DNA from: Monodelphis domestica
Lineage: Eukaryota; Chordata; Mammalia; Didelphimorphia; Didelphidae
NCBI RefSeq assembly: GCF_027887165.1
Contig: NC_077229.1
Location: 208,533,753-208,597,752 of the forward strand
DNA length: 64,000 bases
Direction of reading: 5' to 3'
Part shown: piece after piece, positions 11,420 to 24,400 of the stretch
Layout of the letters: every line of letters starts with the position of its first letter
Numbering within the stretch: the stretch's first letter is position 1
Notes under the pieces: model-generated
Seen by the model: only the letters and a program-made list of their open reading frames with translations
The model's database searches: none
Told to the model about the DNA's origin: nothing
Position numbers and translations under genes: made by a program

Positions 11420-12440
11420 GCATTGATCAGAATTCATAAATCTTCCAGTTCTTTTCCTTGGTAATGTTGTGGCCACTGTATAGTTTTTATAGTTTTATAG
11501 TTTTATTCTCTTCACTTAGCATCAGCTCATACTCAGATCTCCAAATCTGTGCCTTCGGTCATTTCTTTATAGCACATTAATATTCTATTAGATTCTTTAA
11601 ACAATTTATTCAGCTTTCTAGTTAGGAATCTATTATTTCTAGTTCTGTGCTACAACAAAAAGTGCTGCTATAAATATTTTTGAACACGAGTCCTTTTATT
11701 CAATTTTTGTCTCTTTTGGGGATTACATGCCTAGTAGTGAATAAGTTTAGTGACTTTTGGGACATAGTTTCAAATTGCTTTCTAAAATGGTTGGACCACT
11801 TCACAGCATCAACAGTGTTATTAGCATGCCCATCCTCCCACAATTGTATCATCTTTGCCAATCCTGATATGTATGAAGTAAAAATGCAAAAATGTGTTAA
11901 TTAGCATTTCTCTTAATTTTTTTAGCATAGTTTTCATTTGATTGTTGATTGTTGATACTTTGTATTTCTTCTGTTGGAACCAGCCTGTTCAAATCTTTTG
12001 GCTATTTATTAGAAAATGGCTCTGGTTGTTATATATTTGTATTAGTTCCTATGGCTATTAGACCTTTGTCAGAGATACTTGCTGCAAGACCTTTCTTCCT
12101 CTTAACTGTTTCCTTTCTAACTACATTATTTTATTTGTCAAAAACTTTTCAATTTCATAAAAATCACAATTGTGCAAAATCACAATAATGCATTTTGTCT
12201 TTCTATACCTTGTTTTATCAAAAATTCTTCTTTCTGAAGAGTCATTATCTTCCCTTCTCTAATATCTTTTTTATGGCTTTTAAAATATTGGTCCATTTGG
12301 AGTTTATTGTAGTATCTAATTGTGAAGTGTAGTATATGTTGATCAAGGTTTAATTTCTAAGTCAAGCTTTAACAGCACTTTTTGTCAAAAATTATTTCTT
12401 AGTCCATTAGTCAGTGCTCTGAGAATTACCAAACATTACA
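11420..12440 (-). mobile_element. Old L1 ORF2 relic
   Basis: The minus-strand reading matches L1 ORF2 from the C-terminal region backward ('agtgctgctataaatatttt', 'acatgcctagtagtgaataa', 'attgctttctaaaatggttg'). It is decayed, with many stops. The stretch 10871-11419 shows nothing that I recognise. Confidence 0.75.
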
Positions 12441-12466
12441 CTGTGTTCAAATAGATGGAATGTTAT

Positions 12467-13880
12467 TTGAATTAACCATTTATTAAGTGTCTACTATATG
12501 CCAAGTACTGAGGATAGGAGTACAAAGAAAGAAAATTATCTCACAAGGAGCTAAAATCCTAACAGAGGAGATAAGTACATATAAAAATACATACAACATA
12601 AATATAATGTGAATAAACATAATAGTATCAATATAGTTCAATACAAGGTAGTTTGGGAGGGAGAACCATGGCACTTGGGGTATCAGAGTGGCCTTTAAAC
12701 ATAAGTTAGGCCTTGAGATGCATCCTATGAAAAGAAATACTATGTATTTGAGATGACCAGGGCAAAGGCACAGAGAAGGGGAATGGAATGTCATGTGATG
12801 AGAGGCCAGTTTGGTTGTATTGCAGTGTAGGGATAGTATGAAAATGGAAAGAGAGGTTGGGGCCAGATTGTATACTACTTTAAAAGCTAATTGAAGAGTT
12901 TATATTTTATCTCAGAGGTAATAGAAATTGTTGGAGTTGTTTCTGTAGGCATGACATAGCCAGATCTATGCTTAAGTAGAATTACTTTGACAGCAATGTA
13001 TAGGATGGAGTGGTGAGAGCTCAATTAGAAGTTTTTGCAAGAACCTGGGTAAGAGAAGAAGATGGATTAAGGTAGAAACTGGGTGAGTAGAGAGAGACTT
13101 GGATAAAAGAGTCGTGGAGAAATGGTAAGACTTGGCAATAGATTGGATATAAGCTGATGGAAAGTGAGAAGTTGAAAATAATGCTAAGGTTATGAACCTG
13201 AGAGGCTGGATCAGTGATGTCTTCAACAAGAATATTTAGGTTTGGAAGGTCGAGGGCTTAGGGGGATCAGCAATTCAGTAGTGACATTTTGAGTCTGAGA
13301 TATCTCCAAATGTCCAATAAGTTTAGAGAGACTGAGACTAGGGATATAGATCTGTAAGTCACTGGCATAGAGATGGAAGTTAAATTCATGAAAGCTTATA
13401 AAGTTATTGAGAGAATATAAAGGGAAAAAAGGGCTGGGAAATGAATACTAGGGAACATGCACATTTACATGGCATAATGTGGATGATAAGTCAGTACAGA
13501 TGATTAGGAAGTAATGATCAACCAGATAAGAGGCTAATAAGCAGGAAAGAATACCATCACAAAAACCCAGAGAAGAAAGAGTATCCAGGAGAGGATGGTC
13601 ATCAGTGTCAAACGCAGAAGATACAGGAAGAATGAGGACTAAAAAAGGTCATCATATTTGGCAGTTCAGAGATCACTGTCAACTTTGGAGACAGTAGTTT
13701 CAGTTGAGTGATGAGATCAGTTGCTAGACTAGTTAGGCTTAAGGAGTAAAGAAGTAGATTGGAGGCAACAAGAGTAGAGAGCTTTTTCAAGTTTAGCTGG
13801 GAAAGAAGGAGATAGGATACTAGCTTGAGAGGATGATAAGGTTTAGTGGCTTCTTAAGGACAGTGGAGTCTTGGGTATGA
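12467..13880 (-). mobile_element. Long L2 (CR1-clade) relic
   Basis: Inverted L2 words run in order: 'tttattaagtgtctactata', 'ggcaaaggcacagagaaggg', 'tgacagcaatgtataggatg', 'gggatatagatctgtaagtc'. Frames on either strand are accidental. The assignment to L2 rather than a sister CR1-clade family rests on memory of the consensus. Confidence 0.65.
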
Positions 13881-13897
13881 TTGAAGGTATAAGAGAA

Positions 13898-14062
13898 GGA
13901 ACTAGTCCTAGATTCAAATCTGGCCTTGGATACTTCCCAGCTGTGTGATCCTGTACAAGTCACTTAACCCCCGTTGCCTAGCCCTTACCATTCCTCTGCC
14001 TTGGAACCAATACACAGTATTGATTCTAAGATGGAAGGTAAGGGTTTAAAAAAAAAAGAGAG
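13898..14062 (+). repeat. Marsupial tRNA-derived SINE, 5'-truncated
   Basis: It starts inside the body ('ctagattcaaatctggcctt') and ends in 'ggaaggtaagggttt' plus an A-tail at 14049-14058. Confidence 0.88.
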
Positions 14063-16009
14063 AAGGAACTAATAGTGAGAGGTTGAAAATTTTAGTCAGA
14101 AAGCAGATGATTTAGGATGCAGTCTACTGAAGTTAAGAGTAGGGGATGGGATGAAGAAAAAGGAGAAGGCCACTTTTCTGTCTGAGATTGTTGAAAAAGT
14201 TGAAGAAGAAACAAATCAAGTGGCATTTATTTTCCAAGAAGCAATGTTCTTAGCTGAGAAATGGAAGATGGTTGCAGAGTTTTTGTGGAGGTGTGAAGGG
14301 ATGGTGGTAGAGCCTTGAGAAAGGAAAAAGTTTATGTTGCTCTGGGTAGTGATATCAATTTAAGAATAAAGGAATTGCCTCATTGAAGATGGAAAACATG
14401 AATTTGCAATATAACTAGTCACTATGACCAGGAAATTCCCTCCAACTGCATTCATCAGCAGTAGAAGTGAGGAGTAATCCAGGGTTGAAGTTTGGCAAGA
14501 GATGAAAAGTGATAAGGCAAGAAAACAAGGGCTGATAACAATATAGAGTTGAAATGGTTATCTAGTGGACTGAGAATGGAGAGGAGGAAAAGTCAAGCCA
14601 GAGCAATAATAATGGCCTAAATGGATTAGAAATCTTGATACAGGCAAAGAACAGGTTTAGGAGGGATGAGGTGAAGGGAGAGATAGAATGATGAAATTAT
14701 AGTGAGATCGGGGAAGTCACAGAGTTTCTAATTAGGGAAGTGGGTAATATGAAGTATAATATGGGATCATTCCTATGTGGCTAATGTGGAATGAAAGAGC
14801 AGGTCATTAGTTTAAGGAAGCTAAGGAATCAGAACAGAGGTTTGATGGACAGGGTACTGAGTAGTTTTGATTCTGAATTACTCTGATTAGAAAAAAAATT
14901 CAGTAATCATAATGTTCTCAATATATTTTATTTTAAGTATTAAAAATATTTCATGGCCTCTATTATAAAGGCCATTTCCACTCTTTGTATATTTAAATTT
15001 AACTCAACATTCATTGAATAAAAGTTAAAAATGATTTAGGAATGGAAAAAAGACAATTTGTTTCAAATAGCATACATATAAGAGACCCCAAATAGTCTTA
15101 GACATTCATGTACATGATGAGAGTTGTTTCCAAAAATAGATTTTTTCCTAGTATCACCAAGAAACTTCCATGTTAAATTATTTAAAGGCTTGATCTATCT
15201 AAGACCTAATTCCAAGGAGTCTTCGGTATAATACGTCAAATGTTTTAAAAAGAAGGAATAATAATGGAGGTATTTGTCAATACTGACATGGTTAATTATA
15301 AGGCAGAAGTGCTGAGGGAAAAAACAGATTAGAAATCTGAGAAGTTATCTGCTATACATTGTAACAAAACTAAATTCAGCTAACATTTATTAAGCACCTG
15401 CTGTATACAAAAGCACTATGCCAAGTGCTAGGTGTGGTACAAATTTTAGATAAGACATTTTCAATTATGTCATTGTTGGAGTGAGAGCTCACATCAATGA
15501 AATAAAAGATTTGTGAAATTATCAAAGTACAGAAACAAGGAGCAAAGAACATCTTCAGTAATAACAGGAGAGAGAAGGTAGGTTAAAGTTGGAGATATTC
15601 ACTATTGCTCAGAAAAAGCATGCAGGATTTTACTTTTATTAAATCTTTAATGCCAAATTTCAACTGCATTTTTAGTTTCAGTAAAATCCTTCTCCTCTAA
15701 CTTCTTGTTTCTCAAAAGAGACATTTAAAACACTTGAGGGAAACAATGAATACATTCAGATGCCTTTACTAGATATTAAAGTAGAAACCCAGCTAGATAA
15801 TATCTAGCCACTAGATATTAAAGTAGAAACCCAAAAAGAGCACAGTAATTTAAATTAAAACATGTTTCCAAAGGAGAAATACTACAAAATATACCAACAG
15901 GTGACACATTATCAGAGGACTAAAAGAGTAAGTAATGCCTTTTGGTTGTTTTGATTATAATTATTTTTTATTTTATATATAAAATTATATTTGATTATAA
16001 TTCTATTTT
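14063..16009. other. Repeat-poor stretch with small relics
   Basis: The range 14063-14850 may continue the L2-like relic. A minus-strand L2 3' tip lies at about 15370-15440. A 24-bp word, actagatattaaagtagaaa plus ccca, is duplicated at 15768-15791 and 15810-15833. I see nothing else. Confidence 0.5.
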
Positions 16010-16188
16010 TAGGGGCAGCTAGGTGGCTCAGTGGAGAGAGCCAGATCTGGATCCTGGGTTCAAATGTGGCCTCAGATACTTCCTAGCTACAAGACCCTGG
16101 GCAAGTCACATAATCCCAATTGCACAGTCCTTATGGCTCTTCTGTCTTATAGAAGGTAAGAGTTTAAAAAAATACCTCCCCCAACTCT
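16010..16188 (+). repeat. Marsupial tRNA-derived SINE, internally shortened
   Basis: 'ggggcagctaggtggctcag' head, 'accctgggcaagtcacataa' middle, and 'tagaaggtaagagttt' end. The unit lacks part of the 3' region seen in full copies. Confidence 0.88.
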
Positions 16189-17097
16189 ATTTTTAAAGGT
16201 ATGAAGCAACTCCCCCTCCATTATTCCCCACTAAGACTTAAGTATTCACAAACATCCCACATCAGAAAGGAAGAAAACCCTGACTGTCTAGATTCTAGAG
16301 ACCATCTATGCTGCTGTTTTGAAGGGATTTATTTTTAACATCTAATCAGAGCAAGATGTTCAATGTATTACAATGTGCCTCTACCATTCCTATCTACTCC
16401 CCCCACCTTCTTTCTCTGCAATTATGACAACCTAATTAAGTCCTAAGTAGGACAGAGTTCTTTCCTACTATTGGGTAGGATATAGCTTTCTGAGTATACA
16501 GTAGAAAGGAATCTGCAAGGAATTTTGGCTTGAAAGCTTTTAAAAGCGAAATAAAGGATGTAAATATTCCAAGCTTTCCTAATCTTCAGATATATGTGCA
16601 AAACACATAATAGAAAGGAAAAAATACTGGACCAAGATCCTTTTTACTATAGTTCCAAGTCAGGATAGAGAAGTTCAATCTCGCAAATTACCTTCTGCTA
16701 ACAGTAAAATGCCGAATAAATAAATAAATAATTTCTAACGTCATAAATTATAAAATACATTTTTATCAGTAAGAAATGTCAATTCAGCAATGCTTTGATA
16801 TACATGGTTTGACAGACATCCTTCTTCCCAAACTCACCAGAAAGATGTGAGGACTTTAAATATCAAGAAGGAATCTTTAGATATGTATTTAAACAAAACT
16901 CTAGTTGATACATAAGATTTGGTCAAGCTATCATTACTGCTGTTGAATATCATTACTGTTGAATATCTAACCCTTCCTGAAAAGTCTTTTCTGAAAAGGG
17001 GTAGAGTGGGAAAGATGTTTTTTCATTCAACAAGAAAAAAAGAAATATTAATATTAGATTAATTTGTCACTTGGTTGCTGATATCCCAAATAAATTC

Positions 17098-17101
<4 letters not shown>

Positions 17102-17155
<54 letters not shown>

Positions 17156-17164
17156 GGGGGGGGG
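17102..17164. repeat. Composite (GT)n-(GA)n-(G)n microsatellite
   Basis: About 18 GT units, then GA units, then a G-run, continuous. It lies about 0.25 kb beyond the predicted MCUR1 poly(A) site. The stretch 16189-17101 shows no other feature. Confidence 0.95.
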
Positions 17165-17394
17165 AGGAGGAGGAAAAGATTGAACTTTTCCTGTTTGTTT
17201 GAGTGTGTAAGTGGGTGGTCTTAGAATTTTTCAACCCAAATTTCTGGAAAAGCCCTCTGTATTACTCTAACAATTAGGAACTGGCATTGATTATATTATC
17301 GGCAAAATTCTAAAACATAGCTAACAATCTAAGTCTCTTAACTTTTTTACCTAATCATAGCAATTGTACTAAAGTGTTATATTAATGCAAAAAT

Positions 17395-18515
17395 TGACTT
17401 GAAATTAAAATGTTTATTCTTATCTGTACATGAAGGATTCAAATTAAATTGGGATGGGAAGAAAATGCTTTTAAAAACTGGGGCTTTGGCTGGATTGAAA
17501 ACAGAAAATTTTCTGATGTTCTTATGAAAAGAAAAAGCACATACACCTTGGGGAAAAAAACTAATGATACAAGAAGAATTACATTTCAAAACTTAAGGTA
17601 AGTTAATGTTTGAACAAAGATAATATTTGGGTATGAAGAATTTTTGGGCTTGAGTGCCTGACTGAATTAGTGACAGATGGAAACAAAATCATCAAATGGA
17701 TCAGTTTCATTTCTACTGAGATAGATGTGTATAGATCACCATAAAAACAAGACCAAATTTTTCCACCGTAAAAAGTGGATAAAAGTCTAGAAGAAATAGA
17801 CTTATCATACAAAACAGAAATCCCATATGCTCATCACTAATAAGTTTTCAAGGTCACTAGAAAACAACAGAATATTAGTTCCCAAGTCACTCCACTGATA
17901 GGGAAAGAATTAAAAAAGAAAATCCCAGAATATTTCAAGAGGTAGAAGAAATTCCATACTATGCCAATACACTATATCAGACAACATGATTTGGATATCA
18001 CATATGTAAACTACTACAATAATTTAGTTTAGTGAACAGAGCAATCAATCCAGGTTTCAACAAAATGCAGGGAAATAAAAGCATTCTGGTACAATGCACT
18101 AGCTACTTGTTGCTAGAAGTTTTGAGTCAAGAGGGAAAAAAATGTTGTGGTCTTAGACCAATTAGTCTATAATTCTTTGTCACTCATGAAGCCAAGATGA
18201 CTTCTTAATAAGTAAATTCTTTAAAGAGTAAGTATATGAAAAGTGGAACATCACTCTTGTCAAGGTGAATAGGTTCTTCAGTACTTCTGCCAGTGGTTAT
18301 CTTCCGGGAGAACATAGTGAGGTCAAAGGATATAAAAAGAGATAAAGAGCCACAAAATGGATTTCCTGATACTTTAAAATTGGTTATACATCATAATTTG
18401 CCTTAAAAATTAGTAACATAAATAAAATCAAAATAGGGCTAAAATTTGAAACAAGTAAAAAGTAATAACCTCAGATTCTTAAGGCAAGACAATAAAAGTC
18501 TCTTTAAGGAGGCAC
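17395..18515 (-). other. MCUR1: Predicted MCUR1 3' UTR with poly(A) signal
   Basis: The first AATAAA on the minus strand after the stop codon is at 17418-17413. No AATAAA or ATTAAA lies between it and the stop, which predicts a 3' UTR of about 1.1 kb. The stretch is AT-rich and repeat-free by eye, in contrast to the introns. The cleavage position is inferred. Confidence 0.55.
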
Positions 18516-18571
18516 TTAAATCCACAGACGATAAAATCCCAGAGCTACAGTTAGGCATGTAAATATAGAAC
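18516..18571 (-). CDS. MCUR1: MCUR1 exon 9, coding part and stop
   Basis: It encodes the last 17 residues, [17 protein letters not shown], followed by TAA at 18518-18516. Human ends in the same sequence. This segment is the C-terminal inner-membrane helix. The acceptor is ctaacag|GT. The exon is too short to be found by length alone. It was placed by phase and by identity to the known C-terminus. Confidence 0.95.
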
Positions 18572-21413
18572 CTGTTAGGAAAAAAAAAACAGCAGGGAAA
18601 AAGTATTAGTTCTTTTAACAGCTACTTCTTTAAGAAATCTTAAGTATAGGGGGCAGTTAGATGGCTACGTGGATTGAGAGCCAGGTCCAGAGATAGGAGG
18701 TCCTAGGTTCAAATTTGACCTCACACTTCCTAGCTGTGTGACCCTAGGCAAGTCACTTAACCCCCATTGCCTAACCCTTACCACTCTGCTGCCTAGGAAC
18801 CAATACACAGTATTGATTCTGAGATGGAAGGTAAGGGTTAAAAAATAAAAAAAAACAACCTTAAGTATATACATGCCTAATCTTTTCTCTTCGCACAGAA
18901 AACTAGCAGTTCAATTTATCTGCTATATTCTATGAAATATTTGCTTCTAAAAACCACAGTTGTTCAAAAGCCCCAAACCAACACTAAACAATTCGTAATC
19001 TCCAAAGTATAAAAGAATGCATTTGTTTTAGAAGAAAAAACCCTTGAAGACACCAAATCTAGTATGTAAACATCTTGCGGCAGAGAGCAAAAATTTCATT
19101 TCTAAATGGTTAAACTTTAAGATAATTCAGGATTTATAAGAGGTAAAAATGCTAATTACTTCTGTTTTTGTTTTGGAGGCTTATCTTCAATTTATAGCTA
19201 AATATAGAACATCTTACCTGCTAAGTATTTAATATTATCAAGCTTGTGTGATTCAAGCATGGTTTTCAGGCCAGCAACTTCAGTGTCTATCTTTCTGTCT
19301 ATCTGAGTAATTGTCCGATCTTGTTGCGAGTGCTATAAAACAAAAAGATAAGTGACGTTTTATGACTACAGGTTATCAAGTTCCATTCAACTCATACATC
19401 TAATTTAAGAATCTTGACTTGACCCTACTACACTGTAGGAAGCAGTATTCCACAATGGATAGAATGCTGGACTTGGAAGTGAGGATGAAGTGTGTACAAA
19501 AAACTCTGAGCCTTAATTTCTCCATTTATAACATAAAGATTATCTCCAGGAATATTATAGGGTATCAGTGAGAGAATATATATATATAAAAGGACTTTCA
19601 AAATCTTTTGAGACTTCCCCCTAGCAACCACATCTAGTTTCTACCACATTTTTAATTATTTTGTACCCCAATTGATCTATGAATCTGTTTACTTATTATA
19701 CTATGAGTTTAAGGGCAAGGATCATTTCTTGGCTTTTAAAAAAATAGTGTAGTAATGGCTACAGAAGAGACAAGCCAAAGATGCCTATCTGAAGTTAATT
19801 TGAAAAGTGTTTTGCTATTTTATATTCCCAAGTTTTCTAAGATTCTTTATTCATAAACAAAGAACAGTATAACCTATGTGGCTGAGCATTAGTGGTTTGG
19901 ACACATATAGAGATATATATGAAAAAAAGAAATGTTAAACCTGATTACAGAATAACCTCTACAAGTTAGTCATGTTCTTCCTTGAAATATTATATTCCTG
20001 TTCAATTTACTTGCACACAATGAAACCCTGCATTTAAAAAAAATGCTGAGTGGTAAGTACTTTTATACTGCTACCATTCTAATAAAAAGAAAATCTACAT
20101 AAGTAGTTTTCTATTGATCATTAATGAATATGCCATACTTCCTTCATATGGACCTAAGAAATCTCCTTTTATTTCAAAGGGGGTATTTAGCTTCAAAATT
20201 AAAATAACACCCACCATTTATATTTCACTTTAAGATTTGCAAAGCACTTCAAATGCTATCTGATTTGACCTAACAATGACCCTGTGAGGTAAGAGTTATC
20301 ATAGCACTTTCAGTTGAGGAAACTCACTCTGAGAAAGCTTAAGTGATTTGTCTAGTCAGGGTTGAATAGCTAGTACATGTCTAGGCAGGATTTGAATTCA
20401 GGTCCTCCCAACTTCAAGTCTAGCATTCTATCTAGTATTCCATCTAACAGATAATGCACAAGCAAATTTGTTGGTATTCTAGAAAGGGGCTGAGGAGGTG
20501 GGGGTTAGCTCCATTTGAATTACTGAGTTTACAATCATAACTCTTTTTTTTTTCACAGTCAGAGTTTTAATTTGACGAAAAACTTACGATCTATAAGGGA
20601 GAGGAAAGCTGCCTTTTGGAAACAGAGTAATCATCTTTCAAAATAGAAAGGCTCTCCCAGATGCTTAGTACTACTAATAATTGAATATTAGTATCTAAAT
20701 GGTTCAGATGGAATATAAGAATTACTAATTTATCATTTGAACATTATTGAGTCATACTACCACTAGACTTTTACTTATTTTTAAAACCATTCCTTATCTT
20801 TGAACTGGCACTAAATGATAATTCATATATAATGCAGATTGAATTGAAATGCTTACCAGCTCTGGGAGGGGTAAGGGAAGAAGGGAGGGAGACAATTTGG
20901 ATTATGTAAATTCAAAAACACTTGTGGAAATTTGTTATTGAAATAATAAAAAAAAAGAACTGACACTAAGTATTGATTCTAAGGCAGAAGAGCAGTAAGG
21001 GATAGGGAATTGGAGTTAAGTGTCTTGCTCAGGATCACACAGAAAGGATTGAGAGCCAGGCCTAGAGACAGGAGGTCCTAGGTTTAAATCAGACCTCAGA
21101 CACTTCCCAGCTGTTTGACCCTGGGCTAATCACTTGACCCCCATTGACTAGCCCTTACCACTCTTCTGCCTTGGAACCAATACACGGCATTGATTCCAAG
21201 ACGGAAGGTAAGGGGTTAAAAAACATTTATCACTTTTCTAGTAAAGGAAATATTGGCCAATCTGATATGTATGAGGTGGTATCTCAGAGTTCTTTTAATT
21301 TTTATTTCTCAAATCAAGAGTGATTTAAGAACATTTTTTCATATGACTATCGACAGCTTTGATTTCTTCATCTGAAAATTGCTTGTTCACATTCTTTGAC
21401 CATTTTTCAAATG

Positions 21414-21457
<44 letters not shown>

Positions 21458-24400
21458 TTGACATAGGGGGCAGCTAGGTAGCTCAGTGGATTGAGAGCCA
21501 GGTCTAGAGATGGGAGGCCCTAAATTCAAATCTGGCCTCAGACACTTCCTAGTTACCTAGGGAGTGACCCTGGGCAAGTCACAACCCCTGTTGCCTAGCC
21601 CTTACTGCTCCTCTGTCTTAGAACCAATACTTTGTATTGGTTCTAAGACAGAAGGTAAGGGTTTTATAAATAAAAATTTTTATTTAGTTCTCTATACATT
21701 TGAGAAATCAGACCATTATCAGAGTTATTTGTTATGAAAATTTCCCCCCTAGTTTGTTGTTTCTCTTCTAATCTTGGTTATATTAGCTTTGTTTGCACAA
21801 AAGCTTTTTAATATAATCAAAATCATTCATTTTACATCATGTAATGTTCTCTACCTCTTGTTTGGTTATAAATGCTTCTCATATCCATAGATCTGCCAGG
21901 TAAACTAATCTATGTTGCCTTAATTTATTTATGGTATCACTCCTCAAATCTAAATCATATAACTATTTTGACCATATCTTGGTTAAAAGATGTTTGATAT
22001 TATCTATACTGAGTTTCTTCTGATCTGCTTTCCCATTTTCCCAGCAGTTTTATTAAATGGCTAGTTTTCATCTCAAAAGTTGGGGTCTTTGGGTTTATCA
22101 AACACTAAGTTGCTAGGGACATTTACCCCTATACATTATGTATCTAATCTACTACACTGGTCTACCATCCTATTTCTTAGCCAGTACCTGTTTTGATGAT
22201 TGCTGCTTTATAGAATAGTTTGAGATCTAGTACTGCTAGGCCACCTTCCTTCACATTTTTTCCCAATAATTCTCTTTGTTATTTTGACCTTTTGTTCTAC
22301 CAAATGAATTTTATTATTTTTTTCTAGTTCTATAAAATAATTATTTGGTAGTTTCATTGGTATGCACTGAATAAGTAAATTAATTCAATAACTGACATTT
22401 TTAAAAATAATTAGCTCAGGTCAACCCATAAGCAATTAATATTTTTCCAGTTACTTAGATCTGATTTTGTGTGAAGTGTTTTGTAACTGTTCATATAATT
22501 CCTGGTTTATCGTGGCAAGTTGATTCCCAGTTATTTCATATAGAGTTATTTTATTTTATTTATTTTTTTAAATCCTTACCTTTCATCTTGGAATCAATAC
22601 TTTGTATTGGTTACAAGATAGAAGAGTGGTAATGACTAGGCAATGGGGGTTAAGTGACTTGCCCAGGGTCATACAGCTAGGAAGTTTCCATGGCCATATT
22701 TGAAACCAGGACCTGTTGTCTCTAGGTTTGGCTCTTAATCCACTGCTGCCCCCTTTAGAGAGTTATTTTAAATGGAATTTCTCTTTCTATGTCTTGCTAC
22801 TGAACTTTGTTGGTAATATAAAGAAATATTGTTGATTTATGTGGATTTATTTTGTATCCTGAAACTTTTATAAACTTATTTCACCTGATTTTTTAGTTGA
22901 TTCTCTAGGATTCTCTAAGTATATATACCATTATATCATCTGCAAAGAGTGACAGTCTAGTTTCTTCATTGCCAACTTGAATTCCTTCAATTTCCTTTTC
23001 TTTTCTTATTACTAAATCTAGCATTTCTTGAGCAAAACTAGAACATTGTATACAGTAACTGAAACATTGTGGGATGATCAGATATAATAGACTTTGCTAC
23101 TAATAGCAATGCAATGATCCAGGATAATCCTGAGGGCATTATGAGAAAGAATACTATCCACATTGAGAGAAAGATCTGTGGGAGTAGAGATGCAGAAGAA
23201 AAACATATGATTTATCACTTGTTTACATGGGTACAGGACTGAATAATATGGAAATACATATTGAGTAATAATACATGTATAACCCAGTGGAATTGCTTGT
23301 CATCTCCAGGAGGGGAAAGGGAAGAGGGAAGGGAGAAAACATGAATTATGAAACCTTGGAAAAATACTTTAAAATAAAAAAATAAATTTAGCATTTCTAA
23401 TATAATATTAAATAATAGTGCTGATAATGGGCATCCTTGCTTCACTCCTGATCTTATTGGGAAGGCTTCTAACATCCTTACTGCAGGGGATACTTGCTGA
23501 TGGTTTTAGGTAGATACTACTTATTAAAAAAAAAAAATCCTTACCCTCCACCTTAGAATCAATACTATGTATTAGTTCCAAGGCAGAAGAATGGTAAGGG
23601 CTAGGCAATGGGAGTTAAGTGACTTGCCCAGGGTAACACAGCTGGGAAGTGTCTGAGTTCAGATTCAAACCCAGGACCTCCCGTCTCTAGGCCTGGCTCT
23701 CAATCCACTGAGCAACACAGCTGCCCCCACTACTTATTGTTTTAAGGAATGACCCATTTATTCCTATCACTTTTCATTTTTAAGGAGATGTGGCTGTACT
23801 GCCAACAGGATTCAGATATCTTTACTTTGGAATTATTTCAGCCATGAAAGCAATTTTCAAATCCCAAAGCTCTACAATCCTCATAAACACTGCCTTGGAA
23901 TTCAATTCCAAAAAATGCAATGGAAGCCATCATGGCAAAGGAGAAAAGCAGGGAAAATCTCTTGATAATTTCTTTTTAAGAAACCAGTACAAAGGCCAAA
24001 TAATGTTTGCTACTAGTTAAGAAGGAATTCTGAATCTTTAGGATGTGATTCTACCATCATTGATTCTGAGTTCATACTCTTACCACAGGCACACTGTCAT
24101 TATCCATCAATACATTATCCATAACATGAAGCAAAGGTGAATTTAAGATACAATACAACACCACTCAGTTTAACTTCTTACCAATGCTAATACTTCTGTT
24201 CTAAGTTGAAGTAGCTTCTTTTCACTAACTGAATTCTGAAACGATAAAATTTAACTTGTGTTAGACTACAATTTCATTTCTGTATATCTTTTGCTCTAGT
24301 ATCATAATTAATATCATGGTTGAGTGCTGGGCCTGCAATCGGGAACTCATTTTCCTGAGTTTAAATCTGGCTTTAGACAATAGTTGTGTGACCCTGGGCA

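Larger units (their letters stand above)
21226..23790 (-). mobile_element. Old L1 ORF2 relic with four later insertions
   Basis: The minus strand reads L1 ORF2 in pieces at 21226-21412, 21677-22558, 22756-23028, 23393-23525 and 23728-23790. They are interrupted by two or more SINEs and an oppositely oriented L1. It sits in MCUR1 intron 7, sense with the gene. It is badly decayed. Confidence 0.75.

Noticed and set aside
12483-13790. Minus-strand frames of 60-103 codons as small genes.
   Set aside because: They lie in a decayed L2-like LINE and match no family. Similar frames lie in the L2 relics at 29-30 and 33-34 kb.
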